From an uncultured Rhodospirillaceae bacterium (GTDB lineage Bacteria; Pseudomonadota; Alphaproteobacteria; Azospirillales; Azospirillaceae), in contig CALBDS010000047.1 of assembly GCA_937927415.1 (NCBI GenBank), positions 18,286 through 82,285 on the forward strand: DNA of 64,000 nt, written 5' to 3'. The notes under the pieces were generated by a model that was given only the letters and a program-made list of their open reading frames with translations, did no database searches and was not told the origin of the DNA. The translations under genes were made by a program, and so were the position numbers. The number at the start of each line of letters is the position of its first letter. Within the stretch, counting starts at the first letter, position 1. Positions 51,600 through 61,388 of this stretch are shown piece by piece.

Positions 51600-53597
51600 T
51601 TATGCTGCACCGCGGGGGCCGCACAGGCGCACCCGGTTGCGCCCCTCCCCCTTCGCCCGATAGAGCGCCTGATCGGCCAGCGCCATCAGCCGGTCGAAGC
51701 CGCTGGACAGCCCTTCGCCGTCGGCAGCACCGTCCTCGGCCGCACCGTCGATCCCGGCGACACCGATGCTGATGGTGATCGACACCGTGCCGCCGCCGTC
51801 CAGCGGCACCTCCATGGATGCCACGGCGCGGCGCAGGCGCTCGGCCACCTCCACCGCCCCGGCGATGGTGGTCTGCGGCAGCAGGATCACGAACTCCTCG
51901 CCCCCCATCCGCGCCGGCACGTCCATGGATCGCAACTGATCCCGGCAGGTGTCGGCCAGCGCGCGCAGCACCGCATCCCCGGCGGCGTGGCCGTGGGTGT
52001 CGTTGACCGTCTTGAAGTGGTCGATGTCCAGCACCAGCAGCGACAGCGGCAGGCGCTGGCTGAGGGCGCGCTCCAATTCCCGTTCCACCGCGTCCACCAT
52101 ATGGCGGCGGTTGGGCAGGCCGGTCAGGGAATCGGTGGCCGCCAGCCATTGCAGTTCCTGCTGGCGCTGCGTGACGGCGGTGACGTCGCGCATGACGGCG
52201 ACGAAGCGGGCCGGCTGCCCGTCGTCGCCCTGCACCGGGGCGATGGTGGCCGACTGGGTGTAAAGGGTGCCGTCGCGGTGGCGGCTGGTGATGTCGCCGC
52301 TCCACACCACCCCGCCGCGCACCGTGTCGAGGATCGCGGTCACGACCGTGGACAGGCCGTCGTCGGTGTCGGCCACACCCAGCACCGTGGCGATGGAGGT
52401 ATCCCGCACCGCCGCCCCGTCATAGCCGGTCAGGTGGGTAAAGGCCGGGTTCACATAATCGATGCGCCCGGCGGTGTCGAAGATGACGAAGGCATCACCG
52501 GCCGCGTCCAGCGCCACCGTGCGCCACGCCAGGGCGTCGCGCTGGTCGTGAACCTCGCGGGTCGCATCGCGGAACACCGCCAGCGCGTCGGCCAGATCGG
52601 CCACTTCCGACCGGGCGGGCGGCTGGGGGATGGCGACATCCAGTTCCCCGGCGGCGATGCGGCGGGTGGTGGCGGCCAGCTGGTCCAGCGGGCGGATGAT
52701 CCCCCACCCCAGCCAGCGGGACAGCAGCACCGTCGCCGCCAGCGCCGTGGCAAAGGCAACCCCCAGCAACAGCGTCAGCCGTTCCGTCAGCCGGGAAATC
52801 AGGCGGTTCTGATCCTCCTGCCAGCCCCGTGCCTCGGCGGCCAGGGCGGATGCCATGGTCATCATGCGGGCGGTGTGTTCCCACTGCATCCGCCCCAGAT
52901 TCTCGATACGCCGGTCCAGGTCGATCAGCGCCTGCCGGGCGGTCAGCAGTTCGGCATCGCTGACCGGATCGGGCGACGGCCCCAGCGCCGCCAGTTCCAG
53001 CGACAACTGGTTCAGCACCAGCCGCGACGGTGCGGTGGCGATCAGCACCAGCACCGCCGCCCGCCGGGAATCATCCGCCCCGTTGCCGAATCTCATCCCC
53101 TGACGCACGGCGGCCAGCGTCCGTTCGACCGTCAGGGCCGCACCGTCACGGTCGTGCGACAGGGCGCGGATGCGCGCGGCACTGCTGGTCAGATCGGCCA
53201 CCGCGCCGCGCAGCCCCGCCACCATGGCCGTGCCGCCGCGATTCTGTTCCAGAACCACTAGCTGCTGCCCGATGGATTGCGACCGGGCTTCGATACGGTC
53301 CAGCAAACCAACCTGTTCCGATACCGAAATACGGTGGGTCATGTGGCTGGCATAGCTGGCGATGGTCGCCGCATCCTCGGCAATACGCTGGGCGGCCAAC
53401 AAATTGGGGAAATAAACAACCTCGTTCTTCAGGGATTCATCCTTGATGACTCCCAAAGTCCACAGGACAGCCCCGCCAAAGACCATGAACAGAAAAACCA
53501 ATAGTCCCTGAGAAAGCAAAAACCGGCGGCGAACCGTCAACGGACCCGAAGACGGCGTCCGATCATGCAGGCTTTCAGTTCTTCTGGTTTTTTCCAT
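51600..53597 (-). CDS. Membrane diguanylate cyclase with HAMP, PAS and GGDEF domains
   Basis: A 665-residue protein. Membrane helices at about 27-50 and 280-300 enclose a periplasmic helical domain of about 230 residues. A HAMP-like linker (IRPLDQLAATTRRIAAGELD) follows, then a PAS domain (ALDAAGDAFVIFDTAGRIDY; YTQSATIAPV). The GGDEF domain at about 490-660 has SLTGLPNRRHM, LDIDHFKTVNDTHGHAAGD and the active site RMGGEEF. An RSMD motif lies five residues before GGEEF, a canonical inhibitory I-site. It should make c-di-GMP in response to a periplasmic or redox/ligand cue. No EAL domain is present. Confidence 0.95.
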   Translation of the reverse strand: MEKTRRTESLHDRTPSSGPLTVRRRFLLSQGLLVFLFMVFGGAVLWTLGVIKDESLKNEVVYFPNLLAAQRIAEDAATIASYASHMTHRISVSEQVGLLDRIEARSQSIGQQLVVLEQNRGGTAMVAGLRGAVADLTSSAARIRALSHDRDGAALTVERTLAAVRQGMRFGNGADDSRRAAVLVLIATAPSRLVLNQLSLELAALGPSPDPVSDAELLTARQALIDLDRRIENLGRMQWEHTARMMTMASALAAEARGWQEDQNRLISRLTERLTLLLGVAFATALAATVLLSRWLGWGIIRPLDQLAATTRRIAAGELDVAIPQPPARSEVADLADALAVFRDATREVHDQRDALAWRTVALDAAGDAFVIFDTAGRIDYVNPAFTHLTGYDGAAVRDTSIATVLGVADTDDGLSTVVTAILDTVRGGVVWSGDITSRHRDGTLYTQSATIAPVQGDDGQPARFVAVMRDVTAVTQRQQELQWLAATDSLTGLPNRRHMVDAVERELERALSQRLPLSLLVLDIDHFKTVNDTHGHAAGDAVLRALADTCRDQLRSMDVPARMGGEEFVILLPQTTIAGAVEVAERLRRAVASMEVPLDGGGTVSITISIGVAGIDGAAEDGAADGEGLSSGFDRLMALADQALYRAKGEGRNRVRLCGPRGAA

Positions 53598-53710
53598 CTA
53601 AGGATGTCGCATCTCTTCTTTCATGCGTACCCGAGTATGTTAGCATTGACAGATACGATAATAAAACTGTGAAAATACGTCACACCATGAATATGGGGGA
53701 AGGAACGGCA

Positions 53711-54775
53711 ATGACGGCGCCCGGCAGACCGGCCCGCATGGCCCCGGTCATCCACGCGATCCTGGCCACATCCGTCCTGGCCGCGGCCGGCTGCTGGGCC
53801 GGTCCGGCCGGGGCCGGCACGGTGATGGACCGGGTGATGCAACAGGGGGAGGTGCGGTGCGGCGTTGACCTGACCCCCGGTTTCAGCAGCGTGGATCCCG
53901 ACGGCAACGCCCGCGGGTTCGAGGTGGACGTGTGCCGGGCGCTGGCCGCCGCCGTTCTGGGCAGCCCCGACGCGGTGTCCATCCGCCGTGTCAACACCGC
54001 CAACAAGTTCAACGCTCTGGTCAGCGGCGACATCGACGTCGCCTTTGGCATGACCACCTGGACCTATGGCCGCGACACCGGGCTGGGGACGGTGTTTCCC
54101 GTGGTGCTCTATTACGACGGCCAGGGGTTCATGGCGTGGAGGGATCAGGGCGCCCAGAGCGTGTCATGGAAGGACGCGCCGGCGGGCACGCGGGTTTGTG
54201 TGCAGCAGGGCACCACGTCGGAAGCCAACCTTGCCGCCGCGGTGCAGAACGGCCACCCGCCGGTGCAGATGGTGACCACCGCCAGTTCGGAGGAAAAGTT
54301 CATCGCCTTCGCCCGCCGCCAATGCACCCTGGTCACCGGCGACCGCAGCGAACTGGCCGCGCGGGCGGCGACCATGCCGGCCGAGCGCGGCCAATGGCGC
54401 ATTCTGCCCGATGTGATTTCCCGCGAACCGCTGGGACCGGCGGTGGCCCAGGGGGACCCGCTGTGGTTCTCGGTGGTCCGCTGGGTGGTCCTGTCCATGA
54501 TGGTGGCGGAGGCTAAGGGGGTGACATCGGCCAGCGTTGCCGGCCTGACCACCTCCCCCGACCCGGAAATCCGCCGTCTGGCCGGCGGCGACCCGGCGTT
54601 CGGCAAGCCGCTGGGGCTGGATTCCCAATGGGCGCTGCGGGTGATCTCCCTGATCGGCAATTACGGCGAGGTGTTCCGCCGCAACCTGGGCGACGGCTCC
54701 CCCCTGGGGATGGAGCGGGGGCCGAACGCCCTGTGGACCGACGGCGGGCTGCACTACGCCCCACCGCTGCGCTGA
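53711..54775 (+). CDS. AapJ-like amino acid ABC transporter substrate-binding protein, orphan
   Basis: A 354-residue protein with a signal peptide (hydrophobic part IHAILATSVLAAAGCWA). The mature part opens GEVRCGVDLTPGFSSVDPDGNARGF, a typical family 3/AapJ pattern, followed by FEVDVCRALAAAVLG and FGMTTWTYGRD. The C-terminal QWALRVISLIGNYGEVFRRNLG is also typical of general L-amino acid binding proteins. GGAAGGAAC precedes ATG 53711. No permease or ATPase gene follows, so it must use a transporter encoded elsewhere, or act as a sensor partner. Confidence 0.9.
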   Translation: MTAPGRPARMAPVIHAILATSVLAAAGCWAGPAGAGTVMDRVMQQGEVRCGVDLTPGFSSVDPDGNARGFEVDVCRALAAAVLGSPDAVSIRRVNTANKFNALVSGDIDVAFGMTTWTYGRDTGLGTVFPVVLYYDGQGFMAWRDQGAQSVSWKDAPAGTRVCVQQGTTSEANLAAAVQNGHPPVQMVTTASSEEKFIAFARRQCTLVTGDRSELAARAATMPAERGQWRILPDVISREPLGPAVAQGDPLWFSVVRWVVLSMMVAEAKGVTSASVAGLTTSPDPEIRRLAGGDPAFGKPLGLDSQWALRVISLIGNYGEVFRRNLGDGSPLGMERGPNALWTDGGLHYAPPLR

Positions 54776-54781
54776 TCCCCG

Positions 54782-55810
54782 CTACCGCCGCCCGGCCAGC
54801 GATCCGATCTGAAACAGCACCCGCGCGCACAAGGTCACGTCGGGGGCGTTGGTGCGTTTGCACTCGGCCTCGGCATCGGTCAGCCGGTCCAGCGCCTGCC
54901 GCACCGTGCCCGGCTGCCAGCGGCGGGCCTGAGCGGTCATGCGGTTCTTCAGCTTGAACATCACCGGCGGTTTCAGGGACGCGACGGCGGCGTCGGCGGG
55001 CTTGCCGGCGGCCACCTGCCCCACCGCCAGATGCAGCCGGTGGAAATGGCGCTGGGCCGCCCGCAGGATGGCGACCGGCGATGCCCCTTCGGCAAACAGG
55101 CGCCCCAGCGCGCGGTCCAGGGCCGGCAGGTTGCCGTCCGCCGCCGCCCACACCGCCTCGTCCGCGTCCAGGGTGGACGAGTCGCCGATGCAAGCCCGGG
55201 CATCCTCCAGCCGCACCGTACCGCCGCCCGGCCCCATATAGAGCGCCAGCTTGGCGATCTCGCCACGGGCCACCATGCGGTCACCCACCAGATTGCCGGC
55301 CAGGAACGCCAGGGCGTCCGGGTCCACCGACAGCTTTTCCGCCCGCAGCAGCCCTTCGATGACGCCGCCCAGACTGGCTTCGTCCTCCACATAGCAGGGA
55401 ACGGCGGCGGCGTTGTCCGCCCCCTCGAACAGCACCCGCAGCTTGGACCGCGGCCCCAGGTCGCCGGCCTCCGCCACCACCAGCGTGTCACCGGGGGGAA
55501 GATCCTTCAGCAGGGCGGTAAAGGCGGCGGCACTGTTGTCTTCGGCATCGCGCACCCGCACCAGCCGCCGCCCGCCGGTCAGCGCCAGGGCCGCCATTTC
55601 GTCCATCAGCCGGGCGGGATCGTCGGCCAGCGTGCGGGTGGGCAGGTCGGCCACCCGGAACGGGTCGGACAGGTCGGCCACCACCGTCCGCCCCAAGGTG
55701 GCGGCGCGGTCGCGCACCAGCCCGTCGTCGGGGCCGAAGAACAGCACCGCCCGGATCTTGGGATCGGGCTTGCGCAGGAACGACTCGACGGAACGGGGCT
55801 GCAGCTTCAT
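54782..55810 (-). CDS. holA: DNA polymerase III subunit delta (clamp loader)
   Basis: A 342-residue protein of the HolA family. It starts MKLQPRSVESFLRK and has the characteristic AVLFFGPDDGLVRDRA in the AAA+ domain. ALTGGRRLVRVRDAED and a long C-terminal helical region with FRLHLAVGQ-type clamp loader contacts follow. HolA opens the beta clamp in the clamp-loader complex. It is 22 bases after lptE in the usual alphaproteobacterial order leuS-lptE-holA. Confidence 0.93.
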   Translation of the reverse strand: MKLQPRSVESFLRKPDPKIRAVLFFGPDDGLVRDRAATLGRTVVADLSDPFRVADLPTRTLADDPARLMDEMAALALTGGRRLVRVRDAEDNSAAAFTALLKDLPPGDTLVVAEAGDLGPRSKLRVLFEGADNAAAVPCYVEDEASLGGVIEGLLRAEKLSVDPDALAFLAGNLVGDRMVARGEIAKLALYMGPGGGTVRLEDARACIGDSSTLDADEAVWAAADGNLPALDRALGRLFAEGASPVAILRAAQRHFHRLHLAVGQVAAGKPADAAVASLKPPVMFKLKNRMTAQARRWQPGTVRQALDRLTDAEAECKRTNAPDVTLCARVLFQIGSLAGRR

Positions 55811-55832
55811 GGCCGGGCGCCCAGCCTGCCGG

Positions 55833-56378
55833 TCAGGGCGCCGGGGCGGACGGCTTGGACAGGAACATCGCCACCCGCACGGTGATGTCGTCGGCGATCT
55901 GTTCCAGCCCCCGCTGATAGGCGCTGTCGGTCAGGGACAAGGCGGCGAACTGGTCGTCGGGCACGTTGTAGCTGACAAACGAGCGGCTGGTGGCGTTGAA
56001 CACCACCTTGCCGCTGGCAACATCCACCAGACGGTATTGCGCGTTCATCACCAGCTGCGCCCGTTCTGCCGAGGAGTCCTTGCGCACCGCCAGTTTCTGT
56101 TCGCCGGCCTGGAAGCTGGCGTCCAGCCGGTAACGGCTGCGGTCGGGCCGTCCGGTTTCATAGAAACGGTCGATCAGCAGGTTGCGAAGCTGCTGGCCGC
56201 GGCGTTCGGGAATCGTGCCGACATCCACCTGCATCAGGGCGGCGTTGGCCTCCGTCCGCCCGGCGCTGGTGCCGTACAGCGGTTGGAAGCCACACCCGGC
56301 CAACGCCGGGGCGAGCGCCAGAAGCCCGGCCCCCGCCACCAGCACCCGCCATCCCCGCTGCAGATTACGCCACGACAT
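55833..56378 (-). CDS. lptE: LPS-assembly lipoprotein LptE
   Basis: The 181-residue lipoprotein has signal peptide and lipobox LAGC (Cys29), followed by GFQPLYG, the family start. A beta-rich domain contains VDVGTIPERRGQQLRNLLIDRFYETG. It forms a plug with LptD in the outer membrane and delivers LPS. The start overlaps the 3' end of leuS by 14 bases. Confidence 0.9.
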   Translation of the reverse strand: MSWRNLQRGWRVLVAGAGLLALAPALAGCGFQPLYGTSAGRTEANAALMQVDVGTIPERRGQQLRNLLIDRFYETGRPDRSRYRLDASFQAGEQKLAVRKDSSAERAQLVMNAQYRLVDVASGKVVFNATSRSFVSYNVPDDQFAALSLTDSAYQRGLEQIADDITVRVAMFLSKPSAPAP

Positions 56379-58935
56379 TGATCACCCGGTTCGGTACGAC
56401 GACGATCTTGCGCACCGGCTTGCCGTCCAGCGCGCGCTGGACGTTGGCATCGGCCAGTGCCGCGGCTTCCGCCTCTTCCTTCGCCACGTCGCGCGGCAGC
56501 GACAAGGTGGCGCGCAGCTTGCCGTTGACCTGCACCGGCACCGTCACCGAGTCGTCGGTGGCAAGCTCCGGGTCGGCATCCGGCCACGGCTGTTCGGCCA
56601 GCAGCGTGGTGTGGCCCAGTTGCTGCCACAGCTCCTCGGCCAGATGGGGCATCATCGGTGCGGTCACGCGGACCAGGGCCTCACAACCCTCGCGCAGGAC
56701 CCAATCCTCACCCGCCCCCTTGCCGTCCAGTTCGGCCACGGCGTTGGCCAGTTCGCGCACGCGGGCCACCGCCTTGTTGAAGCGGAACTTCTCCAGATCC
56801 TCGCCGATGCCGGCCAGGGTCTTGTGGATCTGCTTGCGCACCGCCTGCGCCCGGTCGGACAGGGCGGCGGGCAGCGGCGTGCCGGGGGCGGACAGAGCCA
56901 CCGCCGGTTCGGTCACCATGCGCCACAGGCGGTTGATGAAGCGCCACGCGCCGTCAATGCCGGCCTCGGTCCATTCCAGATCGCGTTCGGGCGGGCTGTC
57001 GGACAACATGAAGAAGCGGGCGGCGTCGGCGCCGTAGCCGTCGATGATCGTGGCCGGATCGACCACGTTCTTCTTCGACTTCGACATCTTTTCCACGCGG
57101 CCCACGGTGACCGCACCGCCGTTGTCGGTGCGGATGTAGTCGCCGTGGTCGTTCTTCACGATGTCGGTGGGCGACAGCCAGGCGCCGGAGGCGGCATCCT
57201 TATAGGTCTCGTGGTTCACCATGCCCTGGGTGAACAGGCCGGCGAACGGCTCCTGCAAATCCAGATAGCCGCACCGCTGCAGCGCGCGGGTCCAGAAACG
57301 GGAGTACAGCAGGTGCAGCACCGCGTGTTCGATGCCGCCGATGTACTGGTCCACCGGCAGCCAATAGCCGACCGCTTCCTTGGTGAAGCCGGTGTCGGCG
57401 GCGTTCGGCGAGCAGAAGCGGGCGAAATACCACGACGACTCGATGAAGGTGTCGAAGGTGTCCGTCTCGCGCACCGCTGGCTTGCCGCAGCAGGGGCAGG
57501 TGGTGTGCTTCCAGGTGGGGTGATGGGACAGCGGGTTGCCCGGCTTGTCGAAGGTCACATCCTCCGGCAGCGTGACGGGCAACTGGTCTTCCGGCACCGG
57601 CACCGTGCCGCACGCATCGCAGTGGATGACCGGGATCGGGCAGCCCCAATAACGCTGACGCGACACGCCCCAGTCGCGCAGGCGGTACTGGGTGGTGCGC
57701 TCGCCCTGGCCGGTCGCTTCCAGCCGCTTACCCGCCTCCTCCTTCGCCGCGTCCACCGACAGCCCGTCGAGGAAGCGGGAATTGCGCAAGGATCCGGGGC
57801 CGGTGTAGGCCTCGTTCCCCACGGTGAAGGTGGCCCGGTCGGCGTCGTCGGGGATCACCACCGGGGTGACCGTCAGGCCGTATTTGCGGGCGAAATCCAG
57901 GTCGCGCTGGTCGTGGGCCGGGCAGCCGAAAATGGCGCCGGTGCCGTATTCCATCAGCACGAAGTTGGCGACGTAGACCGGCAGCTCCCACGTGGGATCG
58001 AAGGGATGAACGACCTTCAACCCGGTGTCGAAGCCCTTCTTCTCCGCCGTCTCGATGGCTTCCTCGCTGGTGCCCAGACGGTTGCACTCGGCGATGAACG
58101 CGGCCAGATCGGGGCGGGATGCGGCCAGTTCGGCGGCCAGCGGGTGGTTGGCCGAAATGGCGGCGAAGGAAGCGCCGAACAGGGTGTCGGGACGGGTGGT
58201 GAACACCTCCAGCGTGTCGGCCCGGTCCTTGATGGCGAATCGGAAGCGCACGCCGGTGGATTTGCCGATCCAGTTCTCCTGCATCAGCCGCACGCGCTCG
58301 GGCCAGCGGTCCAGCGACTCGATGCCCTTCAGCAGATCATCGGCGAATTCGGTGATGCGCAGGAACCACTGCGACAGCTTGCGCTTTTCAACCAGCGCGC
58401 CGGTGCGCCAGCCGCGGCCGTCGATCACCTGCTCATTGGCCAGAACGGTGTTGTCCACCGGGTCCCAGTTCACCCAGGATTCCTTGCGGTAGGCCAGCCC
58501 CGCCTTGAGGAAATCCAGGAACATCTTCTGTTCGTGGCGGTAGTAGGGCGGATCGCAGGTGGCGACCTCCCGGCTCCAGTCCACCGACAGCCCCATGCTC
58601 TTCAACTGGTCGCGCATGGTGGCGATGTTCGCGTGGGTCCACACCGCGGGGTGGGTCTTCTTCTCCAGTGCCGCGTTTTCCGCCGGCAGGCCGAAGGCAT
58701 CCCAGCCCATGGGATGCAGGACGTTGAAGCCCTTCGCCCGCTTGTAGCGGGCGATCACGTCGCCGATGGTGTAGTTGCGCACGTGCCCCATGTGGATGCG
58801 CCCCGACGGATAGGGGAACATCTCCAGCACATAATATTTGGGGCGCGCGGCATCCTCGCGGGCGGTGAAACACCCGCGCTGGTCCCACACCGCCTGCCAT
58901 TTCGCTTCGGTTTCCTTGACATTATAGCGCGACAT
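56365..58935 (-). CDS. leuS: Leucyl-tRNA synthetase
   Basis: An 856-residue class Ia synthetase. MFPYPSGRIHMGHVRNYTIG carries the HIGH-type site and VEKMSKSKKNVVDP carries KMSKS. TTRPDTLFGASFAAIS and YGTGAIFGCPAHDQRD are from the CP1 editing domain. The C-terminal VNGKLRATLSLPRDV is the expected tRNA-binding end. It charges leucine on tRNA-Leu. The gene is the first of a leuS-lptE-holA set. Confidence 0.98.
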   Translation of the reverse strand: MSRYNVKETEAKWQAVWDQRGCFTAREDAARPKYYVLEMFPYPSGRIHMGHVRNYTIGDVIARYKRAKGFNVLHPMGWDAFGLPAENAALEKKTHPAVWTHANIATMRDQLKSMGLSVDWSREVATCDPPYYRHEQKMFLDFLKAGLAYRKESWVNWDPVDNTVLANEQVIDGRGWRTGALVEKRKLSQWFLRITEFADDLLKGIESLDRWPERVRLMQENWIGKSTGVRFRFAIKDRADTLEVFTTRPDTLFGASFAAISANHPLAAELAASRPDLAAFIAECNRLGTSEEAIETAEKKGFDTGLKVVHPFDPTWELPVYVANFVLMEYGTGAIFGCPAHDQRDLDFARKYGLTVTPVVIPDDADRATFTVGNEAYTGPGSLRNSRFLDGLSVDAAKEEAGKRLEATGQGERTTQYRLRDWGVSRQRYWGCPIPVIHCDACGTVPVPEDQLPVTLPEDVTFDKPGNPLSHHPTWKHTTCPCCGKPAVRETDTFDTFIESSWYFARFCSPNAADTGFTKEAVGYWLPVDQYIGGIEHAVLHLLYSRFWTRALQRCGYLDLQEPFAGLFTQGMVNHETYKDAASGAWLSPTDIVKNDHGDYIRTDNGGAVTVGRVEKMSKSKKNVVDPATIIDGYGADAARFFMLSDSPPERDLEWTEAGIDGAWRFINRLWRMVTEPAVALSAPGTPLPAALSDRAQAVRKQIHKTLAGIGEDLEKFRFNKAVARVRELANAVAELDGKGAGEDWVLREGCEALVRVTAPMMPHLAEELWQQLGHTTLLAEQPWPDADPELATDDSVTVPVQVNGKLRATLSLPRDVAKEEAEAAALADANVQRALDGKPVRKIVVVPNRVINVVA

Positions 58936-59004
58936 GGCGGCTGCTTCGTCCGTAGTGAATGGGCACGATGGTTCGATCTTGAGGGAGTGGGCCGGGGCGG
59001 CGGG

Positions 59005-59550
59005 TTATTCGCCGCCGCGGGCCTGCTGGGCCAGACGGAGCTGGCGGGCGCGGGTGAGGATGGCGTCCTCCAGCGTGGCGGCGGTGTTGCCGGCCACCGG
59101 CGCCTCGCGCCAGTCGGCCCCGCTCTTCTGCTGGCGGAACACCGACACCCGCACGCCGTCGGCGCGCAGCTGGCGGTCGAGAATGTAGAGGTTGACCTTG
59201 AACCGCTCCGCCGGGCTGTCGGGGGGCGTGTACCAGTCGGTCAGGATCACGCCGCCGAAGGGATCGGCCTGCACGATGGGCATGAACGCCAGCGTGTCGA
59301 GCGAGGCGCGCCACAGGAAGCTGTTGACGCCGATGCCGCTGCCGTCACCCTCGCCGTTCTTCTTGCCCTTGCCGAACAGGTTGAGGCCACCCTCACCGCC
59401 CAGGATGCTGCCGTGAGGATACATCTCCTTTTGCATCTGCTCGGCATGGGATGGGGGCTTGCTGTCGCCGCAGCCGGCAACGAGAAGGACCACCGCCAGA
59501 GCGGCTGCGGAGAAAATGACATTGCGGGAACGGCTTGTGATCGGCAGCAT
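59005..59550 (-). CDS. DUF3576 lipoprotein
   Basis: The 181-residue protein has a lipobox (VAGC, Cys27) after a signal peptide (about 26 residues). The mature part has GGLNLFGKGK, GIGVNSFLWRASLDTLAF followed by MPIVQADPFGGVILTDWY and RFKVNLYILDRQLRADGVRV, the DUF3576 pattern found next to leuS in alphaproteobacteria. Its role is unknown but an outer membrane assembly link fits the neighbouring lptE. It begins upstream of leuS on the same strand with about 70 bases between. Confidence 0.9.
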   Translation of the reverse strand: MLPITSRSRNVIFSAAALAVVLLVAGCGDSKPPSHAEQMQKEMYPHGSILGGEGGLNLFGKGKKNGEGDGSGIGVNSFLWRASLDTLAFMPIVQADPFGGVILTDWYTPPDSPAERFKVNLYILDRQLRADGVRVSVFRQQKSGADWREAPVAGNTAATLEDAILTRARQLRLAQQARGGE

Positions 59551-59916
59551 CTTTCGGACACACGCGAGGCTGAAAGGAGCCGCAGCGGTCCTGCGGCGGA
59601 TGTCCGGGTGACAAGACCATAAACAGCCCACCCGCGCAACAGGCGATGGGCACAGGGAAGGGCTGCACCCCGCCGACGCCGCCGCGATCCGGGGCCGTCA
59701 GCACCCCCGCGCAAACCGCGCGGAAGACGATTTTTTCGGCACCCCCCTGCTCAAAAGGGGAGCAAAAATGTGTGCTTTGACAGACACACTGTTCCTTCAA
59801 AGCAGCACGGCGGCGGCTTTTCGGCTTGCTGGAAACCGTTCCCCTGCGTACGACATAAGCAGCCTGGACGTTAAACCCGGCTTTCAAAAATTTGCTGCCA
59901 GGATGGAGGCAACATC
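59551..59916. other. 366-base intergenic region upstream of the first porin gene
   Basis: I see no gene. It includes a small CCCC-N9-GGGG hairpin near 59745 and the hexamer TTGACA at 59777-59782, a perfect -35 box but without a clear -10. A long untranslated leader of the porin transcript is probable. A GGATGGAGG ribosome binding site lies before ATG 59917. Confidence 0.5.
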
Positions 59917-61140
59917 ATGAACCGTTATTTGCTGGCCGGCTGCGCTGCCGCTGCCCTCGCCATGGGCGCCGGGGCCGCCAACGCCCAGGCCAAGTTCGAA
60001 ATCAAGCTGGGCGGCGACGCCTACTTCGAAGGTGGCTACGTCGATCAGGACCTGGACAACGGCCTGCGTTCGACCGAATTCCGCAACCGTTTCCGCCTGA
60101 ACGTCCAGCCGACCGCCAAGGCTGACAACGGCCTGGAATACGGCGCCCGCGCCCGTATCCGCGCCCAGTCCGGCGCCGGCACCCTCGACGCCGACCGCGG
60201 CTACATCTTCGTTCAGGGCGGTTTCGGTCAGGTCCGTCTGGGCGTGACCAACTCCTTCAACGACGACACCTATGTGTCGCGTCCGATCGACTATGAATAC
60301 CTGGGCATCTACGATGCCTTCATGGCCTACATCACCGGCTCCAGCAACACCGCCTCGGCTCTGGTCGGTCGTGACGGCCGCACCGATGTGGGTGGCGCCA
60401 TCAACGGCACCAACACCCTGACGGCGCACTCGATCACGGCGAACGCCAACGCCACCAAGATCGTGTACTACTCGCCGTCGTTCTCGGGCTTCCAGGCCGG
60501 TCTGTCGTACACCCCGCGTACCGACAGCAACCTGACCGACGTGAACCGCACCAAGTCCGGCACCAGCGCCGTCATCGGTGCCGCCAACTCGGCCACCGGC
60601 GTTGCTTACGGCAACTGGTCGCAGCTGTTCCAGGACGTCGTTGAAATCGGCGCCAACTACAAGAACACCTTCGGCGGCGTCGGTGTGGCCGTCGGCGGCG
60701 GTTACTTCTGGGGCAAGGCCGAGACCACCAGCGGCGTGTCCTACAAGGACCTGAACGCCTTCCAGCTGGGTGCGAAGGTGTCCTACGCCGGCTTCACGCT
60801 GGGCGGCGGCTTCGTCAGCCACGGCGAATCGGGTCAGGCCAAGAGCGCCGGCCTGTTCCGCGAGAAGAACGAAGTGTGGAACGTTGGCCTGCAGTACGCC
60901 ACCGGCCCGATCCTGGTCGGTGCGGCCTACACCAACGGCAAGGACCCGGGCAGCCTGAGCGTCCGTGGCGAGCGCAAGCTGCAGACCTGGGGCCTGGGTG
61001 CGTCCTACACCGTCGCCCCCGGCCTGAACGTCGGTGCGGAGTACACCTACTTCGACTCCGAAAGCGATCTGAGCACCTCGGCCGTCGATTACGACGACAA
61101 GGGTTCGGTCATCCTGCTGCGTTCGGTCGTTGCGTTCTAA
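59917..61140 (+). CDS. Gram-negative porin (first of two tandem copies)
   Basis: A 407-residue outer membrane beta barrel with a signal peptide (residues 1-23, ending ANAQA) and alternating strands throughout. Typical porin motifs are FRNRFRLNVQPTAKADNGLE, YGARARIRAQ and DRGYIFVQGGFGQVRLG in the first third. LGASYTVAPGLNVGAEYTYF and a terminal aromatic residue, VAF, follow at the end. Codon use is markedly biased (many CGT, GGT and CTG), as expected of a highly expressed gene. A terminator follows. It shares the same start and end as the next gene's product but differs in the middle. Confidence 0.93.
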   Translation: MNRYLLAGCAAAALAMGAGAANAQAKFEIKLGGDAYFEGGYVDQDLDNGLRSTEFRNRFRLNVQPTAKADNGLEYGARARIRAQSGAGTLDADRGYIFVQGGFGQVRLGVTNSFNDDTYVSRPIDYEYLGIYDAFMAYITGSSNTASALVGRDGRTDVGGAINGTNTLTAHSITANANATKIVYYSPSFSGFQAGLSYTPRTDSNLTDVNRTKSGTSAVIGAANSATGVAYGNWSQLFQDVVEIGANYKNTFGGVGVAVGGGYFWGKAETTSGVSYKDLNAFQLGAKVSYAGFTLGGGFVSHGESGQAKSAGLFREKNEVWNVGLQYATGPILVGAAYTNGKDPGSLSVRGERKLQTWGLGASYTVAPGLNVGAEYTYFDSESDLSTSAVDYDDKGSVILLRSVVAF

Positions 61141-61166
61141 TCGATCCTGCTGATCGGTTTGAGAGA

Positions 61167-61195
61167 GACGGCGGCTTCGGCCGCCGTCTTTTTTT
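61167..61195 (+). terminator. Rho-independent terminator of porin 1
   Basis: GACGGCGGC-TTCG-GCCGCCGTC, a perfect 9-bp stem with a stable TTCG loop, followed by seven T. It starts 27 bases after the porin stop codon. Confidence 0.93.
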
Positions 61196-61388
61196 GCGCC
61201 GTCATTGTTTGTTAAACTGATAATATGCATTGCTTATATCTTGCTGTGTCTTTGGCGCAACGGTGTCGCAAAACGGCAAAATGATGGTTCCTTGCCTCTT
61301 GCCCCTCCCCGTCCGGAAGGGTTAACTGATCGTCGGTACGGACAACGACGGCCCGAGCGCGGGCTTCTCAGAACAAGGAATGGTTTCC

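Noticed and set aside
56182..59622. 1146-codon open frame on the plus strand opposite leuS
   Set aside because: Shadow of leuS, lptE and the DUF3576 gene, with the same His/Arg/Gly-rich composition.
59884..61230. 448-codon minus-strand frame opposite porin 1
   Set aside because: Gly/Val/Ala-rich antisense reading of a gene with strong codon bias, and porin 1 has a signal peptide, ribosome binding site and terminator.
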